Shown here one piece after another: positions 53,880 to 62,587 of a stretch of DNA of 64,000 bases. Position 1 is the stretch's first letter. The number at the start of each line of letters is the position of its first letter. Made by a program: the position numbers and the translations under genes. Under the pieces are notes generated by a model. It ran no database searches and was not told where the DNA came from. It saw nothing but the letters and a program-made list of their open reading frames with translations. The DNA comes from an uncultured Lachnospiraceae bacterium (lineage in GTDB: Bacteria; Bacillota; Clostridia; Lachnospirales; Lachnospiraceae). The stretch is taken from NCBI GenBank assembly GCA_910589635.1, contig CAJUTD010000002.1, positions 1 to 64,000 on the forward strand, in the 5' to 3' direction.

Positions 53880-54704
53880 ATGGAGAGTTACGAGATATCA
53901 AAAGAGGAATTGAGGCAGTTACAGCTCATTCAGCTGGAATTATTGCAGGAGGTAAACCGCATTTGTAAGAAATGTGGGATCAGATATAATATTGTTGCCG
54001 GTACGCTCTTAGGGGCTGTGCGCCATCAAGGTTACATACCCTGGGATGACGATGCGGACGTGGCGTTGCTGCGGCCGGAGTACGAGAAGTTCCGTAAGGC
54101 GTGTAAGACAGAACTTAACCATGAAAAGTTTTACTTTCAGGATCACCGCGCGACGAAGGGTTACCGCTGGGGATATGGTAAGCTGCGCCGGAAAGGCACG
54201 GTATTCCTTCGGCAGAATCAGGAGCATATGACATACGAGCAGGGAGTCTTTATTGACATTTTTCCTCTGGACGGCGTGCCTGACAATTACCTTCTGAGAA
54301 GCCTTTTTAATTTTGAATGTTTTTGCGTGCGCAAGATGCTGTGGGCGCGGGTCGGCAAGGTAGCGGACAAGAATCCGCTGATGCGGGGCTGGTATGGTCT
54401 GTTGGACAAAGTGCCGGAGCAGAGGATTTTTGCTCATTACCATAAGATGATTCGCCGAAGCAGACGGTTTGGCGGCAGGATGGTCAGGACGCTTTTATAT
54501 CCCACGGCTAATAATGAATACGGCTATTACCGCTGCTGGTATGAGAAAACGGTTCCAATGGAATTTGAGGGTGTCGAATTTGAAGCCATTCGCGATTACG
54601 ATTCATACTTGAGGTATGAATATGGAAACTATATGGAATTACCGCCGGAGAATAAGCGCAAGGTACATCCGGTATCGCAGTTGAAAATAGACGTAGGGAA
54701 ATGA
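53880..54704 (+). CDS. LicD-family phosphotransferase
   Basis: A 274-residue protein with the LicD core: RYNIVAGTLLGAVRHQGYIP followed by WDDDADVALLR (about residues 38-70, DDDAD metal site), FIDIFPLDGVPDN and a C-terminal W/Y-rich region. LicD proteins transfer phosphocholine or similar CDP-activated groups to glycans such as teichoic acid or LPS. The TagD fusion gene follows 18 bp downstream. GGAAGG precedes the ATG. Donor not known; candidates are CDP-choline, CDP-ethanolamine or CDP-glycerol made by neighbours. Confidence 0.85.
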   Translation: MESYEISKEELRQLQLIQLELLQEVNRICKKCGIRYNIVAGTLLGAVRHQGYIPWDDDADVALLRPEYEKFRKACKTELNHEKFYFQDHRATKGYRWGYGKLRRKGTVFLRQNQEHMTYEQGVFIDIFPLDGVPDNYLLRSLFNFECFCVRKMLWARVGKVADKNPLMRGWYGLLDKVPEQRIFAHYHKMIRRSRRFGGRMVRTLLYPTANNEYGYYRCWYEKTVPMEFEGVEFEAIRDYDSYLRYEYGNYMELPPENKRKVHPVSQLKIDVGK

Positions 54705-54722
54705 TGCGCAGAGGATAAGAAT

Positions 54723-56051
54723 ATGAAAAAAGTGATAACATACGGCTCATTTGACTTGTTTCATGAGGGGCATTACCAACTGCTCAAGCGGGCGCGTGAA
54801 TTGGGAGACTACCTGATTGTCGGGGTCACAACAGAACATTACGACGAATACAGAGGGAAATTGAATGTTATGGATTCTCTGATGGAGCGCATTGATAATG
54901 TTAAGAAGACCGGATTTGCAGATGAGATTATTATCGAAGACCATATTGGACAGAAGCTGGAAGACGTTCAGAAATACCAGGTAGATGTGTTTACGGTCGG
55001 CTCTGACTGGACGGGGACTTTTGATTGGCTCAAAGATTACTGTGAGGTGGTCTATTTAGAGCGGACGAAAAATGTTTCCAGCACCATGCTGCGCGCCAAG
55101 AAATACAAAATTCTCAATCTCGGCGTAATTGGAACCGGCAGGATTGCGAGACGCTTTTATCCAGAGACAAAATATGTCAGCGGCGTCAATGTCAAGGGCG
55201 TGTATAATCCGCATTTGCAAAGCGCTTCGGATTACCAAGAAATGTTTGGCCTTGAATTTGGCACCGACAACATAGAAAAATTCTGGGAACAGATTGACGC
55301 CGTCTATATTGCATCGCCGCATGAGACGCATGTTTCTTATATGGAACAGGCATTGCAAATGGGCAAGCATGTGTTATGTGAGAAACCGATGGCTTTGTCG
55401 GAGCGGGAAGCGAAAGATTTGTATGCACTGGCGGCAAAGAAGGAGTGCGTGCTCATGGAAGCCGTTAAGACGGCATATTGCCCGGGTTTTCAGCAGCTTT
55501 TGGGCATTGCCAGAAGCGGTGTGATCGGCGCAATCCGTGATGTGGAGGCAGCGTTTACAAAACTTGAAACTGCGGGTAGCCGGGAATTGACAGACCTTGA
55601 TTTTGGCGGCAGTTTCCTCGAACTGGCAAGTTATCCGCTGCTGGCGATTTTCAAGCTGCTGGGCACAGATTATGAGGATTTGCGGTTTGAAGCGATACGA
55701 GATGAGAATGGGATTGATTTATACACCAAGGCATATTTCCGCTACAAAAACAGTTTAGCGACAGCCAAGACAGGACTGGGCGTGAAGTCGGAGGGCGAGC
55801 TGCTGATCTCGGGAACCAAAGGTTATATCTTCGTGCCTGCGCCCTGGTGGAAGACCCAGGAAATAGAAGTCCGCTTCGAGAAACAGGAGCAAAATGAGAA
55901 GTTCTTCTATAAATTTCTCGGAGAAGGGCTGCGCTATGAAATCAGTGATTTTGTGGCGGCGGTCAACGGCAATGAGAAAAAGGAGCATAAGCTGAGGGCA
56001 GAAGAATCGGTGGCGATGGCAAGGGTGATGGAAGCCTGGAGGAATGTGTAG
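54723..56051 (+). CDS. TagD-like cytidylyltransferase fused to a Gfo/Idh oxidoreductase
   Basis: A 442-residue fusion. Residues 1-128 match glycerol-3-phosphate cytidylyltransferase: YGSFDLFHEGH (HxGH at 14-17), and RTKNVSSTMLR, the family's C-terminal catalytic motif. Residues about 131-442 are a Gfo/Idh/MocA oxidoreductase (LGVIGTGRIARRF, CEKPMALSEREAKDL, FGGSFLELASYPLLAIFKL). TarI-TarJ pairs and Bcs1 show the same logic for CDP-ribitol. Here a CDP-activated reduced polyol (for example CDP-glycerol) may be produced in one polypeptide. Reaction order and substrate are inference. Confidence 0.82.
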   Translation: MKKVITYGSFDLFHEGHYQLLKRARELGDYLIVGVTTEHYDEYRGKLNVMDSLMERIDNVKKTGFADEIIIEDHIGQKLEDVQKYQVDVFTVGSDWTGTFDWLKDYCEVVYLERTKNVSSTMLRAKKYKILNLGVIGTGRIARRFYPETKYVSGVNVKGVYNPHLQSASDYQEMFGLEFGTDNIEKFWEQIDAVYIASPHETHVSYMEQALQMGKHVLCEKPMALSEREAKDLYALAAKKECVLMEAVKTAYCPGFQQLLGIARSGVIGAIRDVEAAFTKLETAGSRELTDLDFGGSFLELASYPLLAIFKLLGTDYEDLRFEAIRDENGIDLYTKAYFRYKNSLATAKTGLGVKSEGELLISGTKGYIFVPAPWWKTQEIEVRFEKQEQNEKFFYKFLGEGLRYEISDFVAAVNGNEKKEHKLRAEESVAMARVMEAWRNV

Positions 56052-56061
56052 GGATCCAATA

Positions 56062-56091
56062 TTGACTGAGATATATACCTTGGTATATATT
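56062..56091 (+). promoter_or_regulatory. VapBC promoter with overlapping operator palindrome
   Basis: TTGACT (56062-56067), 18 bases, then TATATT (56086-56091). A perfect nine-base palindrome ATATATACC-TT-GGTATATAT (56071-56090) covers the spacer and -10, the expected place for VapB/VapBC autorepression. Confidence 0.75.
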
Positions 56092-56136
56092 ATAGAGAGA
56101 TATAAAATATTTTGTTGTAGAGGGAGGCCGATTATC

Positions 56137-56367
56137 ATGACAACAGCAAAGATATTTGAGAATGGAAGAAGCCAGGCAGTAAGATTGCCCAAAGAATATC
56201 GTTTTTCCGAGGATGAGGTTTTGATAAGCAAGGTTGGAGAAATTGTAATGCTTATACCCAAGTCTTTAAAGTGGGATGGTTTTTTCAGTGGAATCAATAT
56301 GTTTTCCGATGATTTTATGGCAAAGGGGCGGCAGCAGCAGGAAGAACAGGAGCGTGAACAGCTATGA
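56137..56367 (+). CDS. vapB: VapB-type antitoxin
   Basis: A 76-residue antitoxin with an N-terminal AbrB/SpoVT-type DNA-binding domain (TTAKIFENGRSQAVRLPKEY) and a disordered C-terminus that binds the toxin (SDDFMAKGRQQQEEQEREQ). AGGGAGG precedes the ATG at 56137; the longer reading would cover the operator. The last four bases overlap vapC. It neutralises VapC and autoregulates the operon. Confidence 0.88.
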   Translation: MTTAKIFENGRSQAVRLPKEYRFSEDEVLISKVGEIVMLIPKSLKWDGFFSGINMFSDDFMAKGRQQQEEQEREQL

Positions 56368-56762
56368 AATATATGCTGGACACAAATATATGTATCTTTA
56401 TTATCAAGCAAAAGCCGGAAAATGTATTGAAACGGTTTTTGCAATTAGAGGTAGGGGATATTTGTATTTCTTCTATCACTTATGCCGAATTGGTCCATGG
56501 AGTGGAAAAGAGCCAGGCAAGAGAAAAAAACAGGCTTGCCCTTACTATATTTTTGTCAGAAATTCAAATTATGCCGTTTGATGATTTAGCGGCACAGGTT
56601 TATGGCAAGGTTAAAACGGACTTACAGAAAAAAGGGACAATGATTGGTCCGTTTGATACTTTGATAGCTGCTCATGCAAAGTCTTTAGATTTGGTGTTAA
56701 TTACAAATAATACAAGAGAATTTGCCAGGGTTGAGGGATTGGAATTGGAAGATTGGGTATAG
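56364..56762 (+). CDS. vapC: VapC-type PIN-domain toxin
   Basis: A 132-residue PIN-domain endoribonuclease. Acidic active-site residues lie in MLDTNICIF (D6), ITYAELVHGVEKS (E) and GPFDTLIAAHAKSL (D), with the family's TNNTREFARVEGL near the end. These match the VapC/FitB group that cleaves tRNA or rRNA. Coupled to vapB by a four-base overlap. Intact by length. Confidence 0.9.
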   Translation: MKYMLDTNICIFIIKQKPENVLKRFLQLEVGDICISSITYAELVHGVEKSQAREKNRLALTIFLSEIQIMPFDDLAAQVYGKVKTDLQKKGTMIGPFDTLIAAHAKSLDLVLITNNTREFARVEGLELEDWV

Positions 56763-56808
56763 GGAAATATGCGTATGGTGGAACAACTGATGCCAAAGGA
56801 GGCATATC

Positions 56809-58431
56809 ATGAATTATCAAAGAAAAGAAGAGATTCCAATTAGCGTAATTATACCCGTATATAATGTCGCCGACTGGCTCGATGCATGTATGGAGTCGGT
56901 GGTAAACCAGACCTTTACAGAGTTTGAAGTGATTCTAGTGGACGATGGCTCAGATGACGGTTCGCAATACAAGTGCCGCCAATGGGCGAAGAATGACAGC
57001 CGTGTCAGGGTAATCACCAAGGAAAATGAGGGACCATCCAAGGCGAGGAACCGGGGGCTCTCGGAGGCGAAAGGGAAATATGTGGTGTTTATAGACGCGG
57101 ACGACTGGGTAGACGCGCGTTATCTCGAGCTTTTGTACCGCCGCGCAGTGGAGACGGAAGCGGATATCGTCGAATGTAATGTGTTTAGGGTAAACAATGA
57201 GACGGGCAAAAAAAATCTGCGAATTTCTTCTGGGGTTATGGGCGTGGATGATACGTTGGAAGAGCATATGAAATATGGGTATACAGCTATCTGGAAATGC
57301 ATGTTTCGGAAAGAACTTTTTACAAAGCATGGCGTAATATTTCCAGACTGCCACAGCGAAGCGAGAGCGGTGTATGCCTTATTGCTGGCTTTGGGCAGCC
57401 GGATAGAAAACGTGCAGGAACCCTTGTATTATTACCGTATATTCCGGCAGGGCTCGCTGACTTCAAAGCCGCGTTCCGGTGGCGAAGACCAGAGTATGAC
57501 GGGAATCCAGGCGTTTGAACACCTGCTCTTGGGTTTCCGGCAGTACGGGCTTTTCACAAAGTATGAGAAATTGTTGCAAGAGATTGTTACATATAAAATG
57601 TCGGATTTGCTGGCGGCGTTTTTTATGCGGAGGAAAGCAAACGATTACCGGCGGCTTGTGGAGAATTACCGCTTATTCATTTCACAGGAGTTTCCAGGCG
57701 CGCCGGCTTACCGGTACATAACTTGGGGCGGCTACAATCTAAACCGTATTTTGTGTAATATGAATTTACTGCACGACCCATACTGCCGTTTCAATTTTTC
57801 CAGTATAATCAGTCTCATGCATCCGGTGCAGGCAGAGCCGGTATGCCGTCATAAAAACCGGTATCGGGAAATTATGGTAAACCGGGAAATTACAGGCATG
57901 TTTTGGCAAGTAATAGAGGAGGCTGCGCCGGATTTCCTGTTTGTAGACTTTCTGGAAGAGCGGTTTGATATATTGGCTTGTGCCGGGGGGTATCTGACAA
58001 AGAGTGATGCGTTTGACGGTGCGGAGTGTTCCATAGAGGAACTGCGGGTAATCGCCCGCGGAACAAAAGAATGTGAATCGCTGTGGCAGGAAAGCTGCCT
58101 GGCTTTTATCCGGCAAGTAAAGGCGTGTTGTCCGTCTGTGCGCCTGGTACTGGTGGAGAATTATCTCAGCGAACGAAAAGGTGATATCCATGGGCAGGAA
58201 CCGTATGAGAATCTTGGGGAAATCAGGAGCACAAACAAGCTGCTGCAAAGTTATTACGGTTTTTTTCGGAAAAATTGCCACGATTTGCTTGTGGTGAAAG
58301 CATGGAAGAGTAAATACTATTTTACAGATTGTAAGTATGAGCACGGCGCTATACCGTCTCATCTCAATGAGATAGCCAACCGGGAGATTGCCGGGATGGC
58401 GGAAAGGGAAATTGGCATATGGAAGGCATGA
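56809..58431 (+). CDS. Family 2 glycosyltransferase with DUF6270-like C-terminal domain
   Basis: A 540-residue two-domain protein. Residues 1-230 are a GT2 enzyme (PISVIIPVYNVADWLDACME, VDDGSDDGSQ, RNRGLSEAKGKYVVFIDADDW). The last 190 residues (from about 345) form an unusual module (FLFVDFLEERFDILACAGGY, and QESCLAFIRQVKACCPSVRL), like the DUF6270 group found in cell-surface polysaccharide loci. The gene at 62588 has the same architecture, so the two are paralogues. AAAGGAGGCATATC precedes the ATG. The start of the next gene overlaps it by 13 bases. Confidence 0.8.
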   Translation: MNYQRKEEIPISVIIPVYNVADWLDACMESVVNQTFTEFEVILVDDGSDDGSQYKCRQWAKNDSRVRVITKENEGPSKARNRGLSEAKGKYVVFIDADDWVDARYLELLYRRAVETEADIVECNVFRVNNETGKKNLRISSGVMGVDDTLEEHMKYGYTAIWKCMFRKELFTKHGVIFPDCHSEARAVYALLLALGSRIENVQEPLYYYRIFRQGSLTSKPRSGGEDQSMTGIQAFEHLLLGFRQYGLFTKYEKLLQEIVTYKMSDLLAAFFMRRKANDYRRLVENYRLFISQEFPGAPAYRYITWGGYNLNRILCNMNLLHDPYCRFNFSSIISLMHPVQAEPVCRHKNRYREIMVNREITGMFWQVIEEAAPDFLFVDFLEERFDILACAGGYLTKSDAFDGAECSIEELRVIARGTKECESLWQESCLAFIRQVKACCPSVRLVLVENYLSERKGDIHGQEPYENLGEIRSTNKLLQSYYGFFRKNCHDLLVVKAWKSKYYFTDCKYEHGAIPSHLNEIANREIAGMAEREIGIWKA

Positions 58432-60215
58432 AGCAGGAATTGGAAAGGCGTTACCATAACTTGTTTGCGGATTATGGGCTTGCATCCCCCATGGATACCG
58501 GTGATATCATTCCCATCATCCGCCGGTCGCTAAGCGCATTCCTCAAGGATGCCAAGAGACCGGCGATCTACTGCAATGGCGGCCATACGAAAATGTTGAT
58601 GGCGGGTTTCATGTACGAGCTGAGGAATGTGAAACATATCGTGGATAATTACGCGCCCTGCGCACAGGAGGGAGGGTTCGCGCTGATTCGGGATGATGAG
58701 ATAGAAGCGCAGGGGATTGATGCAATTGTGCTGTCCTCCTATAAATTTCGCAATGACCTCAAAGAAAGCCTTAAGAAAAAGCACCCTCATATTCCCGTAC
58801 TCGATATTTACGATGAGTTTGCCAAAGCGGGCATTCTGGTGGAGACGGACTACTATTATTTCAGCCATCCGTACCAGCATTATAAGAGAATCAACGATTT
58901 CCAGCGACAGATTCGGGAGGGCGCCAAGGAACGTACGCTCAAAGACTTGTACCTGGACCTTGTTACAAGGTATCTTCATATCAAAGATTTCCGTACTGCT
59001 ATCATTAAATTAAATGAGTGGGCAGCTCTGGATGGCGCGGCGGCTGAGGATATCACTTTGGCTGAAAGGATGCGCACAGATGTGGAGTTCCTTTATGAGT
59101 TGGAGCGCAAAGCGGCGGCGCAGGTTTCCGGGGACCATGTGCTCATGTTCTGCATGGACGGCCTGCGGCAGCAGGATTTGTCGGTGGAAGATATGCCGAA
59201 GCTCAAGAAAATGTTGGATGAGACTTCTTATCAGTTTACGCGGGCGTACTCCTATTCCACCTCAACTTATGAAAGTCTGGTTGCCGTCTATAGCGGGAAC
59301 AGCGATTTCAGGACGCGAAATTTTGAAAAGAACCATGTGGAGGCAGAAGATTGTTCCTTTGCCAGCCTTGCTCTGCAGCAGGGCAGGCAGATCCATATAT
59401 ATGCTGATAACGCGCGTTTTCTGGAAGGAGAGGGAGTGCGCCATAAGGAGCGTTTCTTGACGGTGACGCAGAAATTATGGCAGTTTATCTTGGACGCCCT
59501 GGAAACGGAGCGCGAGCTGTTTTATATCCATGAGCTGTATGAGAGCCATTTTACATTTTCCAATCCCTATACCGAGGAGAAGCTCATGTCCGAGGGCACG
59601 GCAATGTTGTTTGATTTCCTGCCGGCGAAGGGCGGCAGGCTGAGGGCAGATTACGACAGACAGCACAAGGACGCCATTCATTATCTGGATGATGTTGTTA
59701 CGCCATTGCTTCGTCCCCTGAAATGCAGGATGGCAATCTATGCCGACCATGGCAATCTTGTGCTCGATTATGACAGTAAATTAACAGACGTAGGAGCGTT
59801 GGAATACACTTGTTCCGAAGGGTGGACGAGGATTCCGCTGGCGCTGCGCGCACCAGAGATGGCAGCAGGGACGGACAACAGACTCATTTCCTTGATGGAA
59901 TTAAATAAGATGATGGAAAGCCTGCTCACGGCAAAATCGTATGCGGCAAAGGATGTGCGTTATATTAAAATCGGACGCTCCCAATTGTATAACCCCAATT
60001 TCCAGGTCTTGTATGAGATGGTTGGGAAAGGCAGGCAGCTTCTTGCCTTTGAGTGTTTCCTGTTCGTGGACGGCAGGCGGCTGATTGTCTATGCCGACGG
60101 TGCGGTGGAATTGTATGATACGGCGGGCAATCTTATCCAAGACGGCAAAGTGCAATTAGCTGCGCAGATAGAGGAAGATATTACCGTCTGCGATTCTCGT
60201 TCCCTACAGTTGTGA
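58419..60215 (+). CDS. Alkaline-phosphatase-superfamily protein, cytoplasmic
   Basis: A 598-residue protein. Residues 1-230 are a helical N-terminal domain with no close match. From about 240 it has the sulfatase/LtaS/EptA-like fold: VLMFCMDGLRQQDL (metal-binding D247), YSYSTSTYESLV (candidate nucleophile Thr/Ser at about 281-285), and MAIYADHGNLV (D443-H444). Related enzymes transfer phosphoethanolamine or phosphoglycerol to lipids and glycans; most are membrane-bound, and this one has neither membrane segments nor a signal peptide. It probably acts on a cytoplasmic glycan or nucleotide. The role is inferred. Confidence 0.65.
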   Translation: MEGMKQELERRYHNLFADYGLASPMDTGDIIPIIRRSLSAFLKDAKRPAIYCNGGHTKMLMAGFMYELRNVKHIVDNYAPCAQEGGFALIRDDEIEAQGIDAIVLSSYKFRNDLKESLKKKHPHIPVLDIYDEFAKAGILVETDYYYFSHPYQHYKRINDFQRQIREGAKERTLKDLYLDLVTRYLHIKDFRTAIIKLNEWAALDGAAAEDITLAERMRTDVEFLYELERKAAAQVSGDHVLMFCMDGLRQQDLSVEDMPKLKKMLDETSYQFTRAYSYSTSTYESLVAVYSGNSDFRTRNFEKNHVEAEDCSFASLALQQGRQIHIYADNARFLEGEGVRHKERFLTVTQKLWQFILDALETERELFYIHELYESHFTFSNPYTEEKLMSEGTAMLFDFLPAKGGRLRADYDRQHKDAIHYLDDVVTPLLRPLKCRMAIYADHGNLVLDYDSKLTDVGALEYTCSEGWTRIPLALRAPEMAAGTDNRLISLMELNKMMESLLTAKSYAAKDVRYIKIGRSQLYNPNFQVLYEMVGKGRQLLAFECFLFVDGRRLIVYADGAVELYDTAGNLIQDGKVQLAAQIEEDITVCDSRSLQL

Positions 60216-60247
60216 ATTAGTGGTATTATGGATAAGGAGAAAGCGGC

Positions 60248-61348
60248 ATGAAGAAAATATTTTTCATTATCAACTGCTACACGAAAGGCGGAGGCGCGGA
60301 ATCTCTGCTCACCCAGATTGTCAACCATTTGAATCCTGAAAAATATGAGATTGGCATTATGGAAATCATTCATGATACCATTAAGACAGAGCCCGTCAAC
60401 AGTAATATCAGGATATACCCATATTATGTGAAAGCGGACGACAGCGAGCGCAAGGCAAAGATGTACTACGTCTACCACGAGTGGGATAAGGTGATAGCAG
60501 AGTATATTCCCATGGACTATGACTTGTATGTGTCGTTTAATTATCTGAAGCCAACCTTTCTTCTGCCGCCGGGGAAGAAAAATATTGCCTGGATTCACAG
60601 TGATGTATATCTTTTGGGCAAGCCGGACAAGAAAGAGGAACGTGCGTTGCAGGAGGAAGCCTTTTGCAAGGCGGAGCGGATTGTGTCAATCAGCGACCTT
60701 ACGACACAGTCCTTGATTGATTTGTTCCCCAAGCATAAGGATAAGCTGAGGGTCATCTATAATGGACTGGACACGCAAAACGTCAGGGCGCAGGCAATGG
60801 AAGCGACAAAGGTTAAGCTTAACCATCCGGCAATCCTGTCGGTGGGGCGGCTGGACGCCAGAAAGAATCCCTTGCGAATGCTTACTATATTTGAGAAAGT
60901 ACATGGCAGAGAGGAGGGCGTTCATCTCTATTATCTTGGTTATGGGGAACTGGAAGAGGCTGTTTTGCGGGCGGCACAAGAGAAGGGCGTCAGTGAGTAT
61001 GTGCATTTGCTGGGTTATCACGATAACCCTTTCCCGATTCTGGCGCAGTGTGATGTGAACTGCATGTTTTCCCATTACGAGGGATTTCCCATGGTGTTGC
61101 TCGAAGGAGCTGCATTAGACAAACCATTTGTATCTTCGGTTGTCGGCGGCTCGAGGGAGCTGGCGAACGGCCAGCGGTGCGGCAGAACCGTAGAGACGGA
61201 TGAAGAGGCGGCGGAGGCCATTCTTACTATGCTGCATGCAGACCGGCAGCAGATGGCAAAGGAGTGCCGGGAATCCATTAAGCGTTTTGAGCTGCGGGAA
61301 TATATGCGCCAGATAGAAGCGCTGTTTGATGAAGTATTAGAAGGTTGA
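60248..61348 (+). CDS. Family 4 glycosyltransferase
   Basis: A 366-residue GT-B enzyme. Evidence: IFFIINCYTKGGGAESLLTQ at the N-terminus (nucleotide-sugar-binding GGGAE), AILSVGRLDARKNPLRMLTI, and MFSHYEGFPMVLLEGAALDKP (the E-x7-E pair of GT4). AAGGAGAAAGC precedes the ATG. No membrane segment. It follows the alkaline-phosphatase-like gene by 32 bp. Donor unknown. Confidence 0.9.
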   Translation: MKKIFFIINCYTKGGGAESLLTQIVNHLNPEKYEIGIMEIIHDTIKTEPVNSNIRIYPYYVKADDSERKAKMYYVYHEWDKVIAEYIPMDYDLYVSFNYLKPTFLLPPGKKNIAWIHSDVYLLGKPDKKEERALQEEAFCKAERIVSISDLTTQSLIDLFPKHKDKLRVIYNGLDTQNVRAQAMEATKVKLNHPAILSVGRLDARKNPLRMLTIFEKVHGREEGVHLYYLGYGELEEAVLRAAQEKGVSEYVHLLGYHDNPFPILAQCDVNCMFSHYEGFPMVLLEGAALDKPFVSSVVGGSRELANGQRCGRTVETDEEAAEAILTMLHADRQQMAKECRESIKRFELREYMRQIEALFDEVLEG

Positions 61349-61437
61349 CAGGCGATTTGAGCGGTAAGGCAGCTGGTGCAGGAAGAATCATGACTGTGGA
61401 AACATTTGCAATTATCTGGTGAAGCGCAGGAAGGGGG

Positions 61438-62538
61438 ATGTGGATGTATACGGTAGAAGATTTTGTAAGGCGGGCCATGGCAAGCAGAGGCCTTATCTGT
61501 TATGGAACAGGGAAACGATTTCAGGTATTTGTTGAGCATTTCCGGGGCACGCAAGTTTTAGATAAAGTGGCTTTCTGCGTGGATAGGGACGCTGGCCTGC
61601 ACGGCAGCCAAGTTTCTGTGGGAGACCGGATGGTTGATGTTTTGCCAATCGAATTGCTGACAGAGATAAAAGAAAGGGGCATGGTCCTCTTAATCACCAA
61701 TGTGCGTTATCAAGATGTGCTGTCGGATTTGTCGGCGAAGAGGCTTTTACCGGCAGAGGAGGATTACTTTTGCTTTACGCATCTGTACGGTATGATACTG
61801 GAAGAACAGGCAATGGCTAAGAGCATTCCCGTAGACTGCCGTCTTACTGGAAATGCCGTGATTCCCAAGGTCATCCATTACTGCTGGTTCGGGAGAAACC
61901 CTATTCCTGAGCATTACAAAAGGTGGATGGAGAGCTGGCATACATATTGCCCGGATTATGAAATCAGGGAATGGAATGAGGACAATTACGATATCACCAA
62001 GAACCAATATATGTACGAAGCTTACCAGCACAAGAAATGGGGATTTGTCCCCGATTATGCCAGATTGGACATTATCTATGAGCACGGTGGGATATATTTG
62101 GACACCGATGTGGAATTAGTGGGTAATTTGGACGATTTGCGCTATCAGATGGGTTTTGCCGGGTTTGAACGTCCAGGTCTGATAAATCTGGGGCTGGGGT
62201 TTGGAGCGGTCAAGGGACTGCCGATCATAAGGAGGATGCGGGACGCCTATAATGATTTATGCTTTGTGCAGCAGGATGGCAGCCTTAATCTGACGGCAAG
62301 CCCGGTGTACCAGACAGATTTTCTATTGCGGGAAGGGCTTAATTTGAATGGGGAATACCAAAAGCTGGGCGATTTTGTTATTTATCCAGAGAAAATGCTC
62401 AGCGGCAAATGTCCCTACACGCGCCGGGTGAGGCTTGCGCCTTACACGAAGTCCATCCACCATTTCGACGCTTCCTGGGTGGATGATGCGTGGAAGGAGC
62501 GCAACCGCAGGTTTGAGGCGGAGATGAATGCTAAATGA
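61438..62538 (+). CDS. GT32-type DXD glycosyltransferase
   Basis: A 366-residue protein. Residues about 140-240 match the DXD-containing sugar-binding family (GT32/Och1-like): IPKVIHYCWFGRNPIPEHYK, IREWNEDNYDI, GFVPDYARLDIIYEHGGIYL followed by DTDVELVGNL (DTD metal site). The first 130 residues are a Rossmann-like domain (LICYGTGKRFQVFVEHFRG, FCVDRDAGLHGS), an arrangement seen in some capsule loci. AGGAAGGGGG abuts the ATG at 61438; the ATG at 61444 is an alternative. Transfers an unknown sugar. Confidence 0.82.
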   Translation: MWMYTVEDFVRRAMASRGLICYGTGKRFQVFVEHFRGTQVLDKVAFCVDRDAGLHGSQVSVGDRMVDVLPIELLTEIKERGMVLLITNVRYQDVLSDLSAKRLLPAEEDYFCFTHLYGMILEEQAMAKSIPVDCRLTGNAVIPKVIHYCWFGRNPIPEHYKRWMESWHTYCPDYEIREWNEDNYDITKNQYMYEAYQHKKWGFVPDYARLDIIYEHGGIYLDTDVELVGNLDDLRYQMGFAGFERPGLINLGLGFGAVKGLPIIRRMRDAYNDLCFVQQDGSLNLTASPVYQTDFLLREGLNLNGEYQKLGDFVIYPEKMLSGKCPYTRRVRLAPYTKSIHHFDASWVDDAWKERNRRFEAEMNAK

Positions 62539-62587
62539 AATAATAATATTATAAAAATATAGATGTTTAAAGATGGAGAGGGATACG

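Noticed and set aside
57985..57990. G6 run followed by GTATC; other G6 runs at 26689 and 31955
   Set aside because: Six-base runs are short enough to occur by codon choice and lack the ATAC left flank, so they were not listed as phase-variable tracts.
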